A stretch of DNA of 64,000 bases from Desulfitobacterium chlororespirans DSM 11544 (GCF_900143285.1 NZ_FRDN01000009.1:1-64000), one strand, 5' to 3'; shown: positions 1 to 9,306, counted from the first letter of the stretch. The notes: generated by a model not told the origin, from the letters alone. Translations and numbers: made by a program.

Positions 1-573
1 AATGTCCTTACTCGAAATAACAGCATTTAGATCCAGGCTGCCATTGTATCCCGGCAGACTCCCCTTATCCGTGTATTGGTGGATGTCGCAAGGATAAGAG
101 GGCTTTGAGTTCCTGGTCCCATCATTGCGCCCATAATGCGGAATCCACACAGCGTCAAATTCAGCCACATTGACGTTAAACTGGCCATAGAGATGGTGAG
201 CAATATACACCCCCACTTTGCCGGCCCCCAATGACCTTAGCCACCGTTGATAAGCAGATACCCCACTACGCATATCCGTCATGGACTGCTCCTCCACGTC
301 AAGCCACCACATAGCCGGATTAAATTCCTTAGCCCTGTTGTAAAAAGCCGTGGCCTCTGCCTCCATCTCAGCAATGGTTTTGCCGCGAACCCAAGCGTAT
401 ACGGCCACCGGCACACCACGCTTTTGCAGCTCCGTGATGTGGGTCTTATAGTGTTTATCTTGATAGCCGGCACCATACTGTACCCTGACAATGGCAAGGC
501 TAAGCTGCTTTGCAAATGTGTCATAGTTAATCGCGGACGGGGCTTGCCACTCGGAAAGGTCAACGATATGCAT
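1..573 (-). CDS. Phage endolysin, GH25 lysozyme (3' end outside window)
   Basis: Peptidoglycan hydrolase of glycoside hydrolase family 25, acting as the phage lysin. The frame is open from the ATG at 573 to the window edge, giving 191 N-terminal residues. Visible family features are the opening IVDLSEWQ (compare GIDVSxWQ), the alternating beta-strand pattern (AIVRVQYG, VAVYAWVRG), and the catalytic D-x-E pair in WWLDVEEQS (about D92 and E94). A ribosome site AGGAG lies just upstream. It is the last gene seen in the late operon and follows a small membrane protein, as expected for a lysis cassette. The C-terminal wall-binding part, if any, lies outside the window. Confidence 0.9.
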   Translation of the reverse strand, partial: MHIVDLSEWQAPSAINYDTFAKQLSLAIVRVQYGAGYQDKHYKTHITELQKRGVPVAVYAWVRGKTIAEMEAEATAFYNRAKEFNPAMWWLDVEEQSMTDMRSGVSAYQRWLRSLGAGKVGVYIAHHLYGQFNVNVAEFDAVWIPHYGRNDGTRNSKPSYPCDIHQYTDKGSLPGYNGSLDLNAVISSKDI

Positions 574-575
574 AG

Positions 576-881
576 CTATTCTCCTTTCTGCTCCATGCGG
601 TCAATCCGCTTGTGGGCCTGTTTGCTGCTCTCCTCAACCCGGGTAAGGCGTTCGCCCATGGCATCCATCCTCTGCCCTTGCGAGCGTTGTTCTATGCGGA
701 TATCATCCACTCCGCGCTTGAGGTACTCCATATCCGTGCGGAGCGTAGTGTCTAACTCTGCATCTTTTCTCACTTCGTTCTTAGCCTCCTTTGCCTTTGC
801 CGACCAGCCTAAGATGATTCCAGACAAAGTTGCCACAATTCCAATGAGGGCCGTAATGATTGTAAAATCCAAATGCCTCAC
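576..881 (-). CDS. Lysis-cassette membrane/coiled-coil protein (holin-like)
   Basis: About 100 residues with one N-terminal membrane segment (roughly residues 6-26), then a long charged heptad-type helix to the C-terminus. It ends two bases before the lysozyme start, so it belongs to the lysis cassette and could be a holin or holin partner. The topology is the reverse of XhlA, so I do not assign that family. The frame could start at GTG 881, but a strong site (AGAGAGGTG) overlaps that codon and is correctly spaced for the TTG at 872, which may be the true start. Confidence 0.65.
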   Translation of the reverse strand: MRHLDFTIITALIGIVATLSGIILGWSAKAKEAKNEVRKDAELDTTLRTDMEYLKRGVDDIRIEQRSQGQRMDAMGERLTRVEESSKQAHKRIDRMEQKGE

Positions 882-976
882 CTCTCTTATATGTTATGGA
901 CATCCCGTCATAATGGTGACTACCCCAGCGCCCTACTCCCCGTCACCTCCTGCGGGTTTCGGGCCGTATTTGGGGC

Positions 977-1002
977 ATAAAAATAACGCCCTATGTGGCG
1001 TT
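977..1002 (-). terminator. Rho-independent terminator after tail genes
   Basis: On the minus strand AACGCC, a 6-base loop and GGCGTT are followed by ATTTTTAT. It lies between the tail-fibre accessory genes and the lysis cassette, so it may reduce rather than abolish transcription into the lysis genes. Confidence 0.6.
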
Positions 1003-1012
1003 GCGCGCGAAA

Positions 1013-1189
1013 CTATATCTCCTCGACCGGTTTTAAATCCGGCCTAAAAACGTAAACTTGGTCAAGTATCGGCTGTTGATCCTCAGGGGGGTAGACGACC
1101 ACCAATTCCTCTGCCGTCCCATCGCCCATATCAACCTTCGTGATAATCGCTCTGGCCAGAACTCTAACTGTGTATGCTGGGTATGCCAT
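1013..1189 (-). CDS. Short phage protein downstream of tail fibre (58 aa)
   Basis: A 58-residue protein with no recognised domain. Its ATG overlaps the stop of the upstream 60-residue gene (TAATG), and an AGGAGGTG site lies upstream, so translation is probably coupled. The position after the receptor-binding genes and before lysis is typical for short accessory tail or lysis proteins of clostridial prophages. Function unknown. Confidence 0.65.
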   Translation of the reverse strand: MAYPAYTVRVLARAIITKVDMGDGTAEELVVVYPPEDQQPILDQVYVFRPDLKPVEEI

Positions 1190-1371
1190 TACATAACACC
1201 TCCTGCTAAAATATCAGCCAGCAAGAGCTCGGTATCCTGCTGACGCTGTTCCAATTCTACATTTTTGGCCATTTGATCGGCTAGTGCCAATTCCAAATCC
1301 TGTATCTGTTGGTCCTTGAGGGATTCTGCCCTTTTTTTATCAAGAATCTCCTTGTTAATGTATTTGCCCAT
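1189..1371 (-). CDS. Small coiled-coil phage protein (60 aa)
   Basis: A 60-residue, Glu/Gln/Leu-rich protein predicted to be almost wholly helical, with a perfect AGGAGG site before the ATG. It lies between the receptor-binding protein and the next short gene, with a one-base overlap to the latter. It resembles in size and place the XkdX-type small proteins of PBSX-like phages, but I see no diagnostic motif. Function unknown. Confidence 0.65.
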   Translation of the reverse strand: MGKYINKEILDKKRAESLKDQQIQDLELALADQMAKNVELEQRQQDTELLLADILAGGVM

Positions 1372-1379
1372 ATGTCCTC

Positions 1380-4034
1380 CTAACTTATAGCGTAGGCCAG
1401 GCTGCTGAGTTCTGTTTCTTTGCCCTCTACAGTCAAATCCACAACCACGTCGTTGGTTTCTAATCGGTAATTGATCTGATTTGACTCGATCGAGTGTAAG
1501 GGGATTTGCGTATTTCTTTGGCTGACCTGGAGGTCTACTATTGGTACCTGCTGACCGTCTGTGAGGGTACAGGGGTTTTGCATTTCTAGAGTGTAACCCT
1601 CACCGACCGTCCAGGCACCATAAAAACCTACCTTGGCTTCCTTCTCATGCGTATAAATGAATAATGGTACTGTGAAAGTCATGGATGGATCAAATATAGC
1701 GGATGGATGCCCACTGGTTGATCCGTCCGAGGTATCATTTTCAATCTGGGTAATTGGCCCCCATACACCATCCACATTTTTAATACTCTTGATACCATAA
1801 TTATTAGTGGTCGCTGCAACGAAGACAATATGAATCTCGTTGTCTTTGTTTACTGTTATTGTTGGGTACCTACCGGAGCTATTACCGGTTGTCAACCTCT
1901 CCATCGTGCTCCAAGTTTGGCCCCCATCATCGGAGTAAGCAATACGCAAACACCCGCCCACTGTATAAGTGGCATCAGTCCCACTCCATGCAACCCATAT
2001 ACGACCATCCGGTAATCCGTTTATTCCGGAAGAGACGTAGATTGCGGAGGGTGTGGCCTGAACATATGGGCTAGGGCTATAATATACGAGACTATATGTC
2101 CAAGGAGAGTTCAGATAGGTATTCGTAGAGAACCCACTATCCCTTTTCATTGCCGCTATGGCACTCGCGGCCCTTACGCTAGTGCCACCGTCAAAGGATA
2201 TCTCCGGTTGCTCTATCAAAACGATCGGTATACCATTACCATCCAACAGTATACTCGGTTTCCCGGCAAATATATTATATGTTGCAGTATTATATTTAGT
2301 TATCTGTTCGGTACTGCCCCAGGTCACGCTACCGTCCTGGTTGATTGTCCCCTTGGCATATCTGATATTAAATGAGTTCGGATAGGTGGAGTTCTTACTA
2401 CTCCAACATGCATGCAGTTCTGTGCTAGTTTCGTTGATACCTAGGGCTACGTTACCCGTTTCTGTTTGTCCTGTATCTGCGTTCGCTGTACCGTATTTTC
2501 CAACCGATGTCGACACGGTAGATAAGTCAATATTACTTACTGTAGTGGCATCAAAGTGTAAATTCACGATTTGTGTAGGAAAAGCTAATAATGAGTAAAT
2601 ACTATTCCCTCTAGGGACTATCGAAATTCTTCCCGTGTTTTGAGGGTGACTATATTGGCATAGATCTTCAAACGGTGCTCCATTCTTAGATACCCTATAG
2701 TGATACTTTTTATCAGTCGCGTTATAGGTTACTGCGACCAACCATCCATTTGCCAAGTTTACGAACCTTCGCCCACCATTACCTTCTGTTGAGTGTGCAG
2801 AGTTTATCACAGTGGCATCCACAACTATATGCTCGGAGAAGTTTCCATTCAGGTCTAATATTTCATTCTCAATCCCCGTCCATAGCCTATCACCTACCTC
2901 CAGGTGCTTATCCGTTTTTCCTGTAATTACAGTAGTGGAATCTTCTACTGCACCTTTGATTGTTGCCTTACCAATCTTTGGGACGTTGAGTCGTAGGTCC
3001 AAGTGTTTGAATGGATCGAAGAACTGGGGAAGCATTTTGAGGACATCCAATGCATCATCTCGACCGCCACTAAAACCGTCCGAAGAGATAGAAGGGGAGG
3101 TCGTAGTCAATACGGTATCATTCATTTCCTGGCCGATTTCTGTGGTCCTCAGATTGAGAGATACCTCCCAAACCATAGAATAAATACCGTTTTCGTCAGG
3201 TAGATCGGATACCATAATATCTGAGGCCAGATTCATGGCAGGGCGAATACCATATGAAGTTATGCACCAGAAACTATTCAAGGAGCCATCGGTATATATT
3301 CCACGCTCATAACCTGACTCCGTCGCCCGTGGTGTCCTCAGCCACCAATGCCAAGCGGATGATGAAACCGACGCCCTATTACTGGTCAATGTATTACTCC
3401 ATACCTGATATGTGGGATAAGCTACCCTGCTGGCATTATTACTAAATTCGGCTAAAATACCACCTTCTGCAATACCGTTCTCATTCGGAAGTCCCACCTC
3501 GGTACATGACAGAAGAAATATTTTGTCAATAACTGTTTCACTACCACCCCCATCGGTAATCGTATTTTTCGCCACCGTTATACTCGTATCTAAAATTTTT
3601 GATAACTCGTCGGCTGTGAAGTTATTGAGAAATCCTGGAATATCACTATAGCCAGTTGGCTCACCATTCATGCCTAAATTATCAGGTTGTGCATCATGAT
3701 TATTTGTATTAGCGGTGCCCCCAGTAAGATTCTGGGCCGACCACCATGAATTGGCGGCCCCATTACTATTTAACCATTGTCTCAGGTTCGATGTACGATA
3801 GCGATTATTCCCATACTCGACCCGACCCGACGAGCCGTTGCCAGGCTCCTTGGCATCGAAACCGCGGAAATCGATTATCCTATCTGTTAACAATGTCACT
3901 GAATCGTCTGGATAGCCCGCGTGGTTCTTATCGACTATCCTCCATATTATGGGTTCCACAGAGCTATTTTCGACTTTGTAGGTGCCATATTTAATTTTAC
4001 TACCAATTGGTAAATCAGAAAGTAACTGTGTCAT
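1380..4034 (-). CDS. Tail fibre / receptor-binding protein with DUF6273-like and BNR-like regions
   Basis: An 884-residue phage adsorption protein. Residues about 1-290 resemble the DUF6273 family (GSKIKYG, LLTDRI, WWLRTPR, GIRPAMNL), a fold often found on surface and tail proteins. Residues about 430-800 look like a sialidase-type beta-propeller, with Asp-box-like SDDGGQTWS followed by repeated strands. The C-terminal 80 residues are beta-rich. The start overlaps the end of the upstream collar-fibre gene by four bases (ATGA). Base composition and style differ from the structural genes, as usual for host-range genes. No enzymatic residues were identified, so binding rather than cleavage is assumed. 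Confidence 0.75.
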   Translation of the reverse strand: MTQLLSDLPIGSKIKYGTYKVENSSVEPIIWRIVDKNHAGYPDDSVTLLTDRIIDFRGFDAKEPGNGSSGRVEYGNNRYRTSNLRQWLNSNGAANSWWSAQNLTGGTANTNNHDAQPDNLGMNGEPTGYSDIPGFLNNFTADELSKILDTSITVAKNTITDGGGSETVIDKIFLLSCTEVGLPNENGIAEGGILAEFSNNASRVAYPTYQVWSNTLTSNRASVSSSAWHWWLRTPRATESGYERGIYTDGSLNSFWCITSYGIRPAMNLASDIMVSDLPDENGIYSMVWEVSLNLRTTEIGQEMNDTVLTTTSPSISSDGFSGGRDDALDVLKMLPQFFDPFKHLDLRLNVPKIGKATIKGAVEDSTTVITGKTDKHLEVGDRLWTGIENEILDLNGNFSEHIVVDATVINSAHSTEGNGGRRFVNLANGWLVAVTYNATDKKYHYRVSKNGAPFEDLCQYSHPQNTGRISIVPRGNSIYSLLAFPTQIVNLHFDATTVSNIDLSTVSTSVGKYGTANADTGQTETGNVALGINETSTELHACWSSKNSTYPNSFNIRYAKGTINQDGSVTWGSTEQITKYNTATYNIFAGKPSILLDGNGIPIVLIEQPEISFDGGTSVRAASAIAAMKRDSGFSTNTYLNSPWTYSLVYYSPSPYVQATPSAIYVSSGINGLPDGRIWVAWSGTDATYTVGGCLRIAYSDDGGQTWSTMERLTTGNSSGRYPTITVNKDNEIHIVFVAATTNNYGIKSIKNVDGVWGPITQIENDTSDGSTSGHPSAIFDPSMTFTVPLFIYTHEKEAKVGFYGAWTVGEGYTLEMQNPCTLTDGQQVPIVDLQVSQRNTQIPLHSIESNQINYRLETNDVVVDLTVEGKETELSSLAYAIS

Positions 4035-5113
4035 ACTACCACCACCTTATCATTCATCAGTGTCCCAGTTCCGTAATTGACCCCAGCCGTGCCGCTGAGC
4101 ATTATTGCCTTTGTTAAGTTTGATACCGTCGTCCCAAGATCCGGGCCAATGGCAACGTCATAAGCAGCCGAAATGACCGTTTTAAAAATATAAGTTATAT
4201 CCCCTATGGTGAGGGTATCTCCATTGCCGGGGTTGTCGCTAAGCGTAACCGTTGCCCGGGCCGGGGAAGGCGAGGGGGTTCCGAACTTTACAACCTTATT
4301 TGTCGTATCGACTGTGGCCGTCGTTTTCGCCGTGTCCACATATTCAGTCGTTTGAAACAAATCGTAAAAGCCCACGCCTGTTTTGTTGATGAAATCCAGG
4401 ACGTTGGCTTCTTCGAGCTGCATGCGTAAATCGGTGAATTCCAGATTTACATTAGATTTGTAGCGAGCAAATTCATCCTCATGTGCAACCAAGGCATTGG
4501 CTACCACGCCGGTGGCCGCGTCGGCTTTGGCTTGAGCTCCGGCAGGGGTTTCATGTCCTGAATGAGGTGCATCCTTATTTTCATGGACGTCGGTATAGCT
4601 TTTAGCCGCAGTCAACGCAGCGTCGGTATAGGATTTCGCTTCCGCCCTCGCATCATTAAGATTGATCTTCGTAGCCAGCACGACCGCTGGATCAATTTTA
4701 AGTGTAACTGTTGTTGCGTTTGAAACCTCAATAATCAGACGGATATAAAGATCCTTCGCACTCCCCTCGGCTACAACCGGTTTATAGGTTTCCGGATATT
4801 TGCCTATTGCGATTAAATCTCCAGCTCCATCAAACACACCGGCCTCACGGACCATAAAACCTCCGTCACTAGTTGGAATAACACCATCAATCACTATCCA
4901 ATTTGGATTGTCTGCGTCAACATCAATCGAGCTGATTTGCCCCCTCCACACCTCGCGAGCAAGCGCAGTCCGTGATGCAGTAGGATTATAGTACGCCCCA
5001 TTACCATCACCTACAGCTATATGGGTTAAATTCACTGTTGTCCCCAATGCCTGCGCATTTGCTATTTTGGCCATACCTATGTTTGTAAGTAGCGTGTAAA
5101 AAGTTTCTGCCAT
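4031..5113 (-). CDS. Tail-collar fibre protein (gpH-like, DUF3751)
   Basis: A 360-residue protein. The N-terminal 150 residues match the DUF3751 phage tail-collar family that attaches P2-type fibres to the baseplate (LTHIAVGDGNG near residue 28, then GGFMVREAGVFD). A helical linker follows (AKSYTDAALTAAKSYTD), then a beta-rich C-terminal domain that ends abruptly at the four-base overlap with the next gene. The fibre therefore appears split over two genes, this one supplying the baseplate anchor and the next the tip. It follows gpI, as in P2. Confidence 0.85.
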   Translation of the reverse strand: MAETFYTLLTNIGMAKIANAQALGTTVNLTHIAVGDGNGAYYNPTASRTALAREVWRGQISSIDVDADNPNWIVIDGVIPTSDGGFMVREAGVFDGAGDLIAIGKYPETYKPVVAEGSAKDLYIRLIIEVSNATTVTLKIDPAVVLATKINLNDARAEAKSYTDAALTAAKSYTDVHENKDAPHSGHETPAGAQAKADAATGVVANALVAHEDEFARYKSNVNLEFTDLRMQLEEANVLDFINKTGVGFYDLFQTTEYVDTAKTTATVDTTNKVVKFGTPSPSPARATVTLSDNPGNGDTLTIGDITYIFKTVISAAYDVAIGPDLGTTVSNLTKAIMLSGTAGVNYGTGTLMNDKVVVV

Positions 5114-5125
5114 TATATTCCCTCC

Positions 5126-5776
5126 TTAGGCAGGATAAATTATCGTTGTTTCCATTGATTGATAACCCGCCCCAAAGCGCATATTTCCTTTACCTTCGAG
5201 TTTTGTCGTGCTCCACGGATAAATAATTGTGTGTTCACCGGCCAAGGCGCACCCTGCAAAGTTCATTCCTCCTTGCGAGGCGAGATAGATGCTAATCTTA
5301 TCTAAATGAGATCTAACATTTTTGTATGCGTTAATCAGTTTATCGAGCGAAATTAGCTCTGCTTCAGAGGCCCCGTGCTTGTCGGACTCAACGCTTATGC
5401 GAAAACAAAATGGATCCCCATTATAATCAAACCACTCATCAATCTTGCTGCGGCCAAAGATCGTTGATGCAGCCTTCTCAATGGCCCTAGGGGTACCTTT
5501 TATTCTGTGCAAGTAAGGGCTTTCCTTCACTAACCTTCTCTTTGTCTCAATCGGCAAAGCATTATCATAAAAATCCACATGTTTCTGGTGAGCGACGAAA
5601 TTAAGCAAAATCTCCGGGAGTCTGTTCACATCATAAAAGTTTGAAATCATTTCCGCTTCTCTATACAGCTCTTTTAGCTCGATCTCTACCGCCTCCGCTA
5701 AAGCAACCAGGAAGGCATCTTTTGTCAAGCTATCCGGGAGAAGGTCGGTTATGGAATAATCCATTAAACTATTCAT
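5126..5776 (-). CDS. Baseplate protein, P2 gpI family
   Basis: A 216-residue tail protein I homologue, part of the P2-type baseplate wedge. It shows the family pattern LLPDSLTKDAFLVALAEA near the start, the acidic helix region, and SPYLHRIKGTPRAIEKA in the middle. I place the start at the ATG at 5776, eight bases inside the end of gene J, because GGAGGG lies at proper distance; the longer reading frame only adds residues antisense to that site. Order J-I-fibre matches P2. Confidence 0.85.
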   Translation of the reverse strand: MNSLMDYSITDLLPDSLTKDAFLVALAEAVEIELKELYREAEMISNFYDVNRLPEILLNFVAHQKHVDFYDNALPIETKRRLVKESPYLHRIKGTPRAIEKAASTIFGRSKIDEWFDYNGDPFCFRISVESDKHGASEAELISLDKLINAYKNVRSHLDKISIYLASQGGMNFAGCALAGEHTIIYPWSTTKLEGKGNMRFGAGYQSMETTIIYPA

Positions 5777-6887
5777 CTGCCAACCCTCCAAACGATAAGA
5801 CCACATTTTCTTCTTTCGCTACTTGATATTTCTCAATTCCCACAAACATGATAGAATCAACGGCCACACGATGGGCTCCCGCTTGCTTCAATCTGGTAAT
5901 CAACTCGGATAGATCAATATCTCTCCCCATCTTAGATCTTTGCCAATTTAGGTACTCTTGGAAGGCTCTTTCTACCTTTTGCTGAATCGAATCCAGGACA
6001 GTAACATTAGATGCCAAAACCCAGTACTGGGCGCTTATATCATAAGGAACTTGCTCCGGTGCGCTAACGATAACTTTATCTGTAAGAGGCCGATTTTCTT
6101 TGTCTGAGCATGCCGCCAGTACTTTATCAAGGATCTCCTGGGCTGGCAGTTCTCCGTTTTTAAGCAACACCCGAATATCCACGGTGCCCTCACTCGGACT
6201 CCAAACTTTAACATCCCCTATATCTTGACTGGCCCTTTTTGCCCAATACTCGTAAGCCCCCTCTGGCCCGGCTACGGAGAACGACTCCGGAGCAATACGG
6301 ATTCTTTCCGCATAAGGATCATCCTCCTCGACATCAACACCGCCGGCCGAAATCGTAACGTTCCTAACGCGCTTTACCCATGCTAACGGCTGAACGAGCA
6401 TCGTTATCTCGCCTGGTAAATATCCATTCCCCACGCCCCCTTTTTCAGTGCAGTAAGCCTTTATCTGGACTGTATGTTGACCTACCGGAACGGCTATAGT
6501 TTCCTCTGTGGCAAAAAAAGCATTTTTTCCAACTAAAAACCGAGTTCCCTTTTCTATGATCAAAACGGATACTCGGTCCTCTTCTAAGGCAAGTTCCATG
6601 GTTGTTACTGCCGCTTGATCCCCAAGCCTTGGTGTTAAAGCCCCTTCACCGGAATGATCCAGAAACGCTCCATCTGCGTAGGCTAAGAGATTTTGTTTTA
6701 ATGCATAGTCAAGATTGTTTCTTTCTTGTGCAATGTAAAGTACTAACCCTTGAATAAATTTTCTTCGCGGATCCGCATTAGAAAGAGTTATGTCCGTTTT
6801 GCCCTGAATATAAGACAATAAATCACTCTCGATGAGCTGAGGGTCCTTCTCAAGGAAGCTAACATCAGGCAAATTAAATCGATTCAT
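5769..6887 (-). CDS. Baseplate assembly protein J
   Basis: A 372-residue baseplate J-like protein, forming the inner baseplate ring with gpW and gpI of contractile tails. It has the N-terminal signature LSYIQGKTDITLSNADPRR and the central segment GGVDVEEDDPYAERI, both typical of the family. Length is close to P2 gpJ-type proteins of Firmicutes. The start overlaps gpW by 14 bases. Confidence 0.92.
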   Translation of the reverse strand: MNRFNLPDVSFLEKDPQLIESDLLSYIQGKTDITLSNADPRRKFIQGLVLYIAQERNNLDYALKQNLLAYADGAFLDHSGEGALTPRLGDQAAVTTMELALEEDRVSVLIIEKGTRFLVGKNAFFATEETIAVPVGQHTVQIKAYCTEKGGVGNGYLPGEITMLVQPLAWVKRVRNVTISAGGVDVEEDDPYAERIRIAPESFSVAGPEGAYEYWAKRASQDIGDVKVWSPSEGTVDIRVLLKNGELPAQEILDKVLAACSDKENRPLTDKVIVSAPEQVPYDISAQYWVLASNVTVLDSIQQKVERAFQEYLNWQRSKMGRDIDLSELITRLKQAGAHRVAVDSIMFVGIEKYQVAKEENVVLSFGGLADE

Positions 6888-7182
6888 CTATACTCACCCT
6901 CACTATTGGCTTGAGCTGTCCATTAAGAAGGTCACCTTCAAACCTTACTTGCTCAACAATAGCCCTTGGTTCATTTTCCTTAATTGCCCGGATGACCCTG
7001 GCTGCGCTTCTTGCCTTGGCCGCGGGAATTGGTGAATCCAAGTCGGGAATCCATCCGAAAGCCCTATCCATTGGACAACTAGACACCGTTGTTGAAAGGA
7101 TGAACGCTACATTCTGCAATACTTCCTGTGCTCCAGTTGCCCCAAAATCGATTTCTTCTAAAGGCCTTATCTCATATTGCAC
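6874..7182 (-). CDS. Baseplate protein W (GPW/gp25 family)
   Basis: A 102-residue protein of the gp25-like lysozyme-fold family that joins the baseplate wedge to the tail tube. Family features are IDFGATGAQEVLQNVAFIL near the start and a C-terminal strand pattern ending KPIVRVSI. It overlaps J by 14 bases and follows gpU after 21 bases. Confidence 0.85.
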   Translation of the reverse strand: MQYEIRPLEEIDFGATGAQEVLQNVAFILSTTVSSCPMDRAFGWIPDLDSPIPAAKARSAARVIRAIKENEPRAIVEQVRFEGDLLNGQLKPIVRVSIDESI

Positions 7183-7203
7183 GACGTCATTCCTCCTTCT
7201 TTA

Positions 7204-7617
7204 TCATGTGACCATCTTTTTTGCATAATATTCTTTTAGCCCTAGGTTAACCTCAGCCGACAGCACATTACCCTGATCATCAATAGTTTTATAAGACTCA
7301 CTTAACTGTTGAATCGACCATTGATTCTCTGAGACCGGCCTTTCTCCGATGATTAAGGGAGCGACTTTACCCGTGTCCCTCATTTTCCGAAGTCGCTCGA
7401 GCTCCTTTAAAGGATTAACTCCAAGCTCAGCTTTTAATAGGATTGTAAAGCTAAGCTCCTCAAGAGATGAGCCAATAAACTCTGATATCGGTTTATAGTT
7501 TAGAATCTCATGATCGCTCCATCTGGCCGATCCTTTTCTCTCGAAATTAGCAAAAGTTAAGGTTTTTTTCTCTGAGACTTCAAAGACTATATCTCCAAAA
7601 CTACCAACCTTGGCCAT
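7204..7617 (-). CDS. Phage tail protein U (P2 gpU family)
   Basis: A 137-residue homologue of P2 gpU, a tail assembly/completion protein. It opens with VGSFGDIVFEVSEKKTLTF and contains the conserved LEELSFTILLKAELGVNP. Here it lies inside the baseplate block between V and W rather than next to D, an order seen in Gram-positive P2-like tails. Confidence 0.85.
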   Translation of the reverse strand: MAKVGSFGDIVFEVSEKKTLTFANFERKGSARWSDHEILNYKPISEFIGSSLEELSFTILLKAELGVNPLKELERLRKMRDTGKVAPLIIGERPVSENQWSIQQLSESYKTIDDQGNVLSAEVNLGLKEYYAKKMVT

Positions 7618-7619
7618 GA

Positions 7620-8075
7620 TTAACCACCTCCATTAGGCGGACTCGTCGTCCCTCCTGTCTCGGCATGCGTATGGCTTTTAAGCGAAACACCACTCGCCAA
7701 GACATCACCAGAAACAGTAACATTTCCAACTATATTGATGGGCCCGGCACATTCGATAGACAGCGTATGGTCTGATGAGTCATATTCCAGAATTGTTCCA
7801 TCCTCAAACTCAATGTGCCTTTTGCTTTCGCTGATTACAGGCGGCGGATCTCCTTCCGAATATACCGCTCCCAGAACATAGCCCTTGTTTTGCGCCGTAA
7901 AGCTGCAAAATACTGCTTCACCAACTTTAGGCATCCAGTAATCTTTATTCTTTAAGGTTCCTCTTACAACAACCTGTAATTCTTCGGAAATAAGACTGTC
8001 CTGGTCATAAAATCTGACCCTGACTCTGCATTTGGCGGGGTTAATCGACACAACCTCTCCTACTCTCTCATTCAT
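7620..8075 (-). CDS. Baseplate spike protein V
   Basis: A 151-residue gpV-type baseplate spike with an N-terminal OB-fold (RVRVRFYDQDSLI; YWMPKVGEAVFCSF) and a short C-terminal beta-helix ending HTHAETGGTTSPPNGG, where the His-x-His pair is typical of the iron-bound tip. Start chosen at ATG 8075 because it overlaps the stop of gpD (ATGA) behind GGAGGGG. The frame extends six codons further upstream without a better site. Confidence 0.88.
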   Translation of the reverse strand: MNERVGEVVSINPAKCRVRVRFYDQDSLISEELQVVVRGTLKNKDYWMPKVGEAVFCSFTAQNKGYVLGAVYSEGDPPPVISESKRHIEFEDGTILEYDSSDHTLSIECAGPINIVGNVTVSGDVLASGVSLKSHTHAETGGTTSPPNGGG

Positions 8076-9091
8076 CAATACCCCTCCAAACATCTCCGCA
8101 GCTGAAGTGTCACCTTGCTTTGAGAATGGACTGCTTGCGTGATGATGTATTTTCCGTCGAATTTCCCGAACTTCTCTAAAGCAATCGTCATCCCCGCATC
8201 TAAGTGCTTTTCGGAAACGACTGTCATGGATACCGTTGTCGCGGTTTTATTCGCCTCGCGAAGTTTCTTCTTGGCTAATTTTTGCCCCTCGGCGACCGAC
8301 TTTATTTCATTTTTAATCACAAGCACTCTACCCACCTTCGGAGGATTCGGCGGTGCAAAGGATGCTGTGATCGTATTCTTCGTGCTTGAGTCATGATATT
8401 GAACACGCGCCGACCGATAGGTACCGCTAAGCGTTGTCTTCGCCTGCCAGCTTATAACCTGGATCTCGTCGCCCTCCACACTTACCCGCTTAATGGTCGC
8501 CACGGGGGGCTTTGCCTCATAGTCGGCCTCATCCAGGATGACAATTGACCCACTGGATAACTTAAGACAAAGTCCCTCGTCGTTGCAGAGCTTATACAGA
8601 TAAGCCAAGTCCGTTTCGCTTTCTTGCTCGTAGCGTTCTTTTTTAGGATCGTCGCCGGCTTCGAAATATAGCTTTAACCCATTCTGCCCGGCGATATCAC
8701 CGGCAACGACTTTCAGAGTCGTGTTTTCCCAAGCTCTGAACTTTTCCTGGCCACGCAGACTTGACGACTCGGGGACAGATAAAGCTTTTATGGTAATATC
8801 TGAGGGCGGTCCCGCAGCCTCAATCTCATCGACTTCAAATTTACCAATCTTTGTTTTTTGCAGTTGGTCTTTCCATTCACGCTTGTAGACGACCGCCTCG
8901 ATAAGATCTCCCTTAGCCGGAAACCATTCACCAAGCCATTTATGATCTACATCCTCCAGGGTAATTTGCAAATCGTCGATTTGCCCGCTTAGGTTATCGG
9001 TGAAGGTCCAATCTTTAATATGTCCTTCGAGCTCTGCGGTGATATTGCTCTTATTATAGGTTAAATCCAAGAAGGTCCATCTGCTATTCAT
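8075..9091 (-). CDS. Late control protein D (tail spike hub, gpD family)
   Basis: A 338-residue gpD-type protein, the hub beneath the tail tube that corresponds to the gp27-like part of contractile tails. The core includes LQITLEDVDHKWLGEWF and the C-terminal GMTIALEKFGKFDGKYIITQAVHSQS. It overlaps X upstream and V downstream by a few bases, making X-D-V one coupled unit. Despite the P2 name, a regulatory role is not implied here. Confidence 0.88.
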   Translation of the reverse strand: MNSRWTFLDLTYNKSNITAELEGHIKDWTFTDNLSGQIDDLQITLEDVDHKWLGEWFPAKGDLIEAVVYKREWKDQLQKTKIGKFEVDEIEAAGPPSDITIKALSVPESSSLRGQEKFRAWENTTLKVVAGDIAGQNGLKLYFEAGDDPKKERYEQESETDLAYLYKLCNDEGLCLKLSSGSIVILDEADYEAKPPVATIKRVSVEGDEIQVISWQAKTTLSGTYRSARVQYHDSSTKNTITASFAPPNPPKVGRVLVIKNEIKSVAEGQKLAKKKLREANKTATTVSMTVVSEKHLDAGMTIALEKFGKFDGKYIITQAVHSQSKVTLQLRRCLEGY

Positions 9092-9306
9092 AACTCATCA
9101 TCCTCACCGAGCCAGGGTGGTCTTTCAGTATGCTTTGAGGTATCAACCTCCGGAATAGTCAACTCAATTCCCCCAGGAAATATTGTGATTTTTCGATGCT
9201 GCCGATTAGCCTCCAGCAACAAGGGGAGCCTGTATTCGCTCCCCAGCGTTTTATAAGCAATTGCGTCCCAGGTATCACCCTGTATCGTCACATACAGCTT
9301 AGCCAA
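9088..9306 (-). CDS. Tail protein X (LysM-like)
   Basis: A 72-residue P2 gpX-type protein: YVTIQGDTWDAIAYKTLGSE is a LysM-like start, followed by the IPE motif near residue 50. It overlaps the tape measure gene by eight bases and gpD by four. Confidence 0.88.
   Translation of the reverse strand: MAKLYVTIQGDTWDAIAYKTLGSEYRLPLLLEANRQHRKITIFPGGIELTIPEVDTSKHTERPPWLGEDDEL

Noticed and set aside
279-563. A 94-codon minus-strand frame inside the lysozyme gene
   Set aside because: Out of frame with a clear GH25 protein, no ribosome site, Arg/Ser-rich as expected for a shadow frame.
1380-5113. Diversity-generating retroelement at the tail fibre
   Set aside because: No reverse transcriptase gene and no adenine-variable template repeat seen nearby, although the fold type made it worth looking for.
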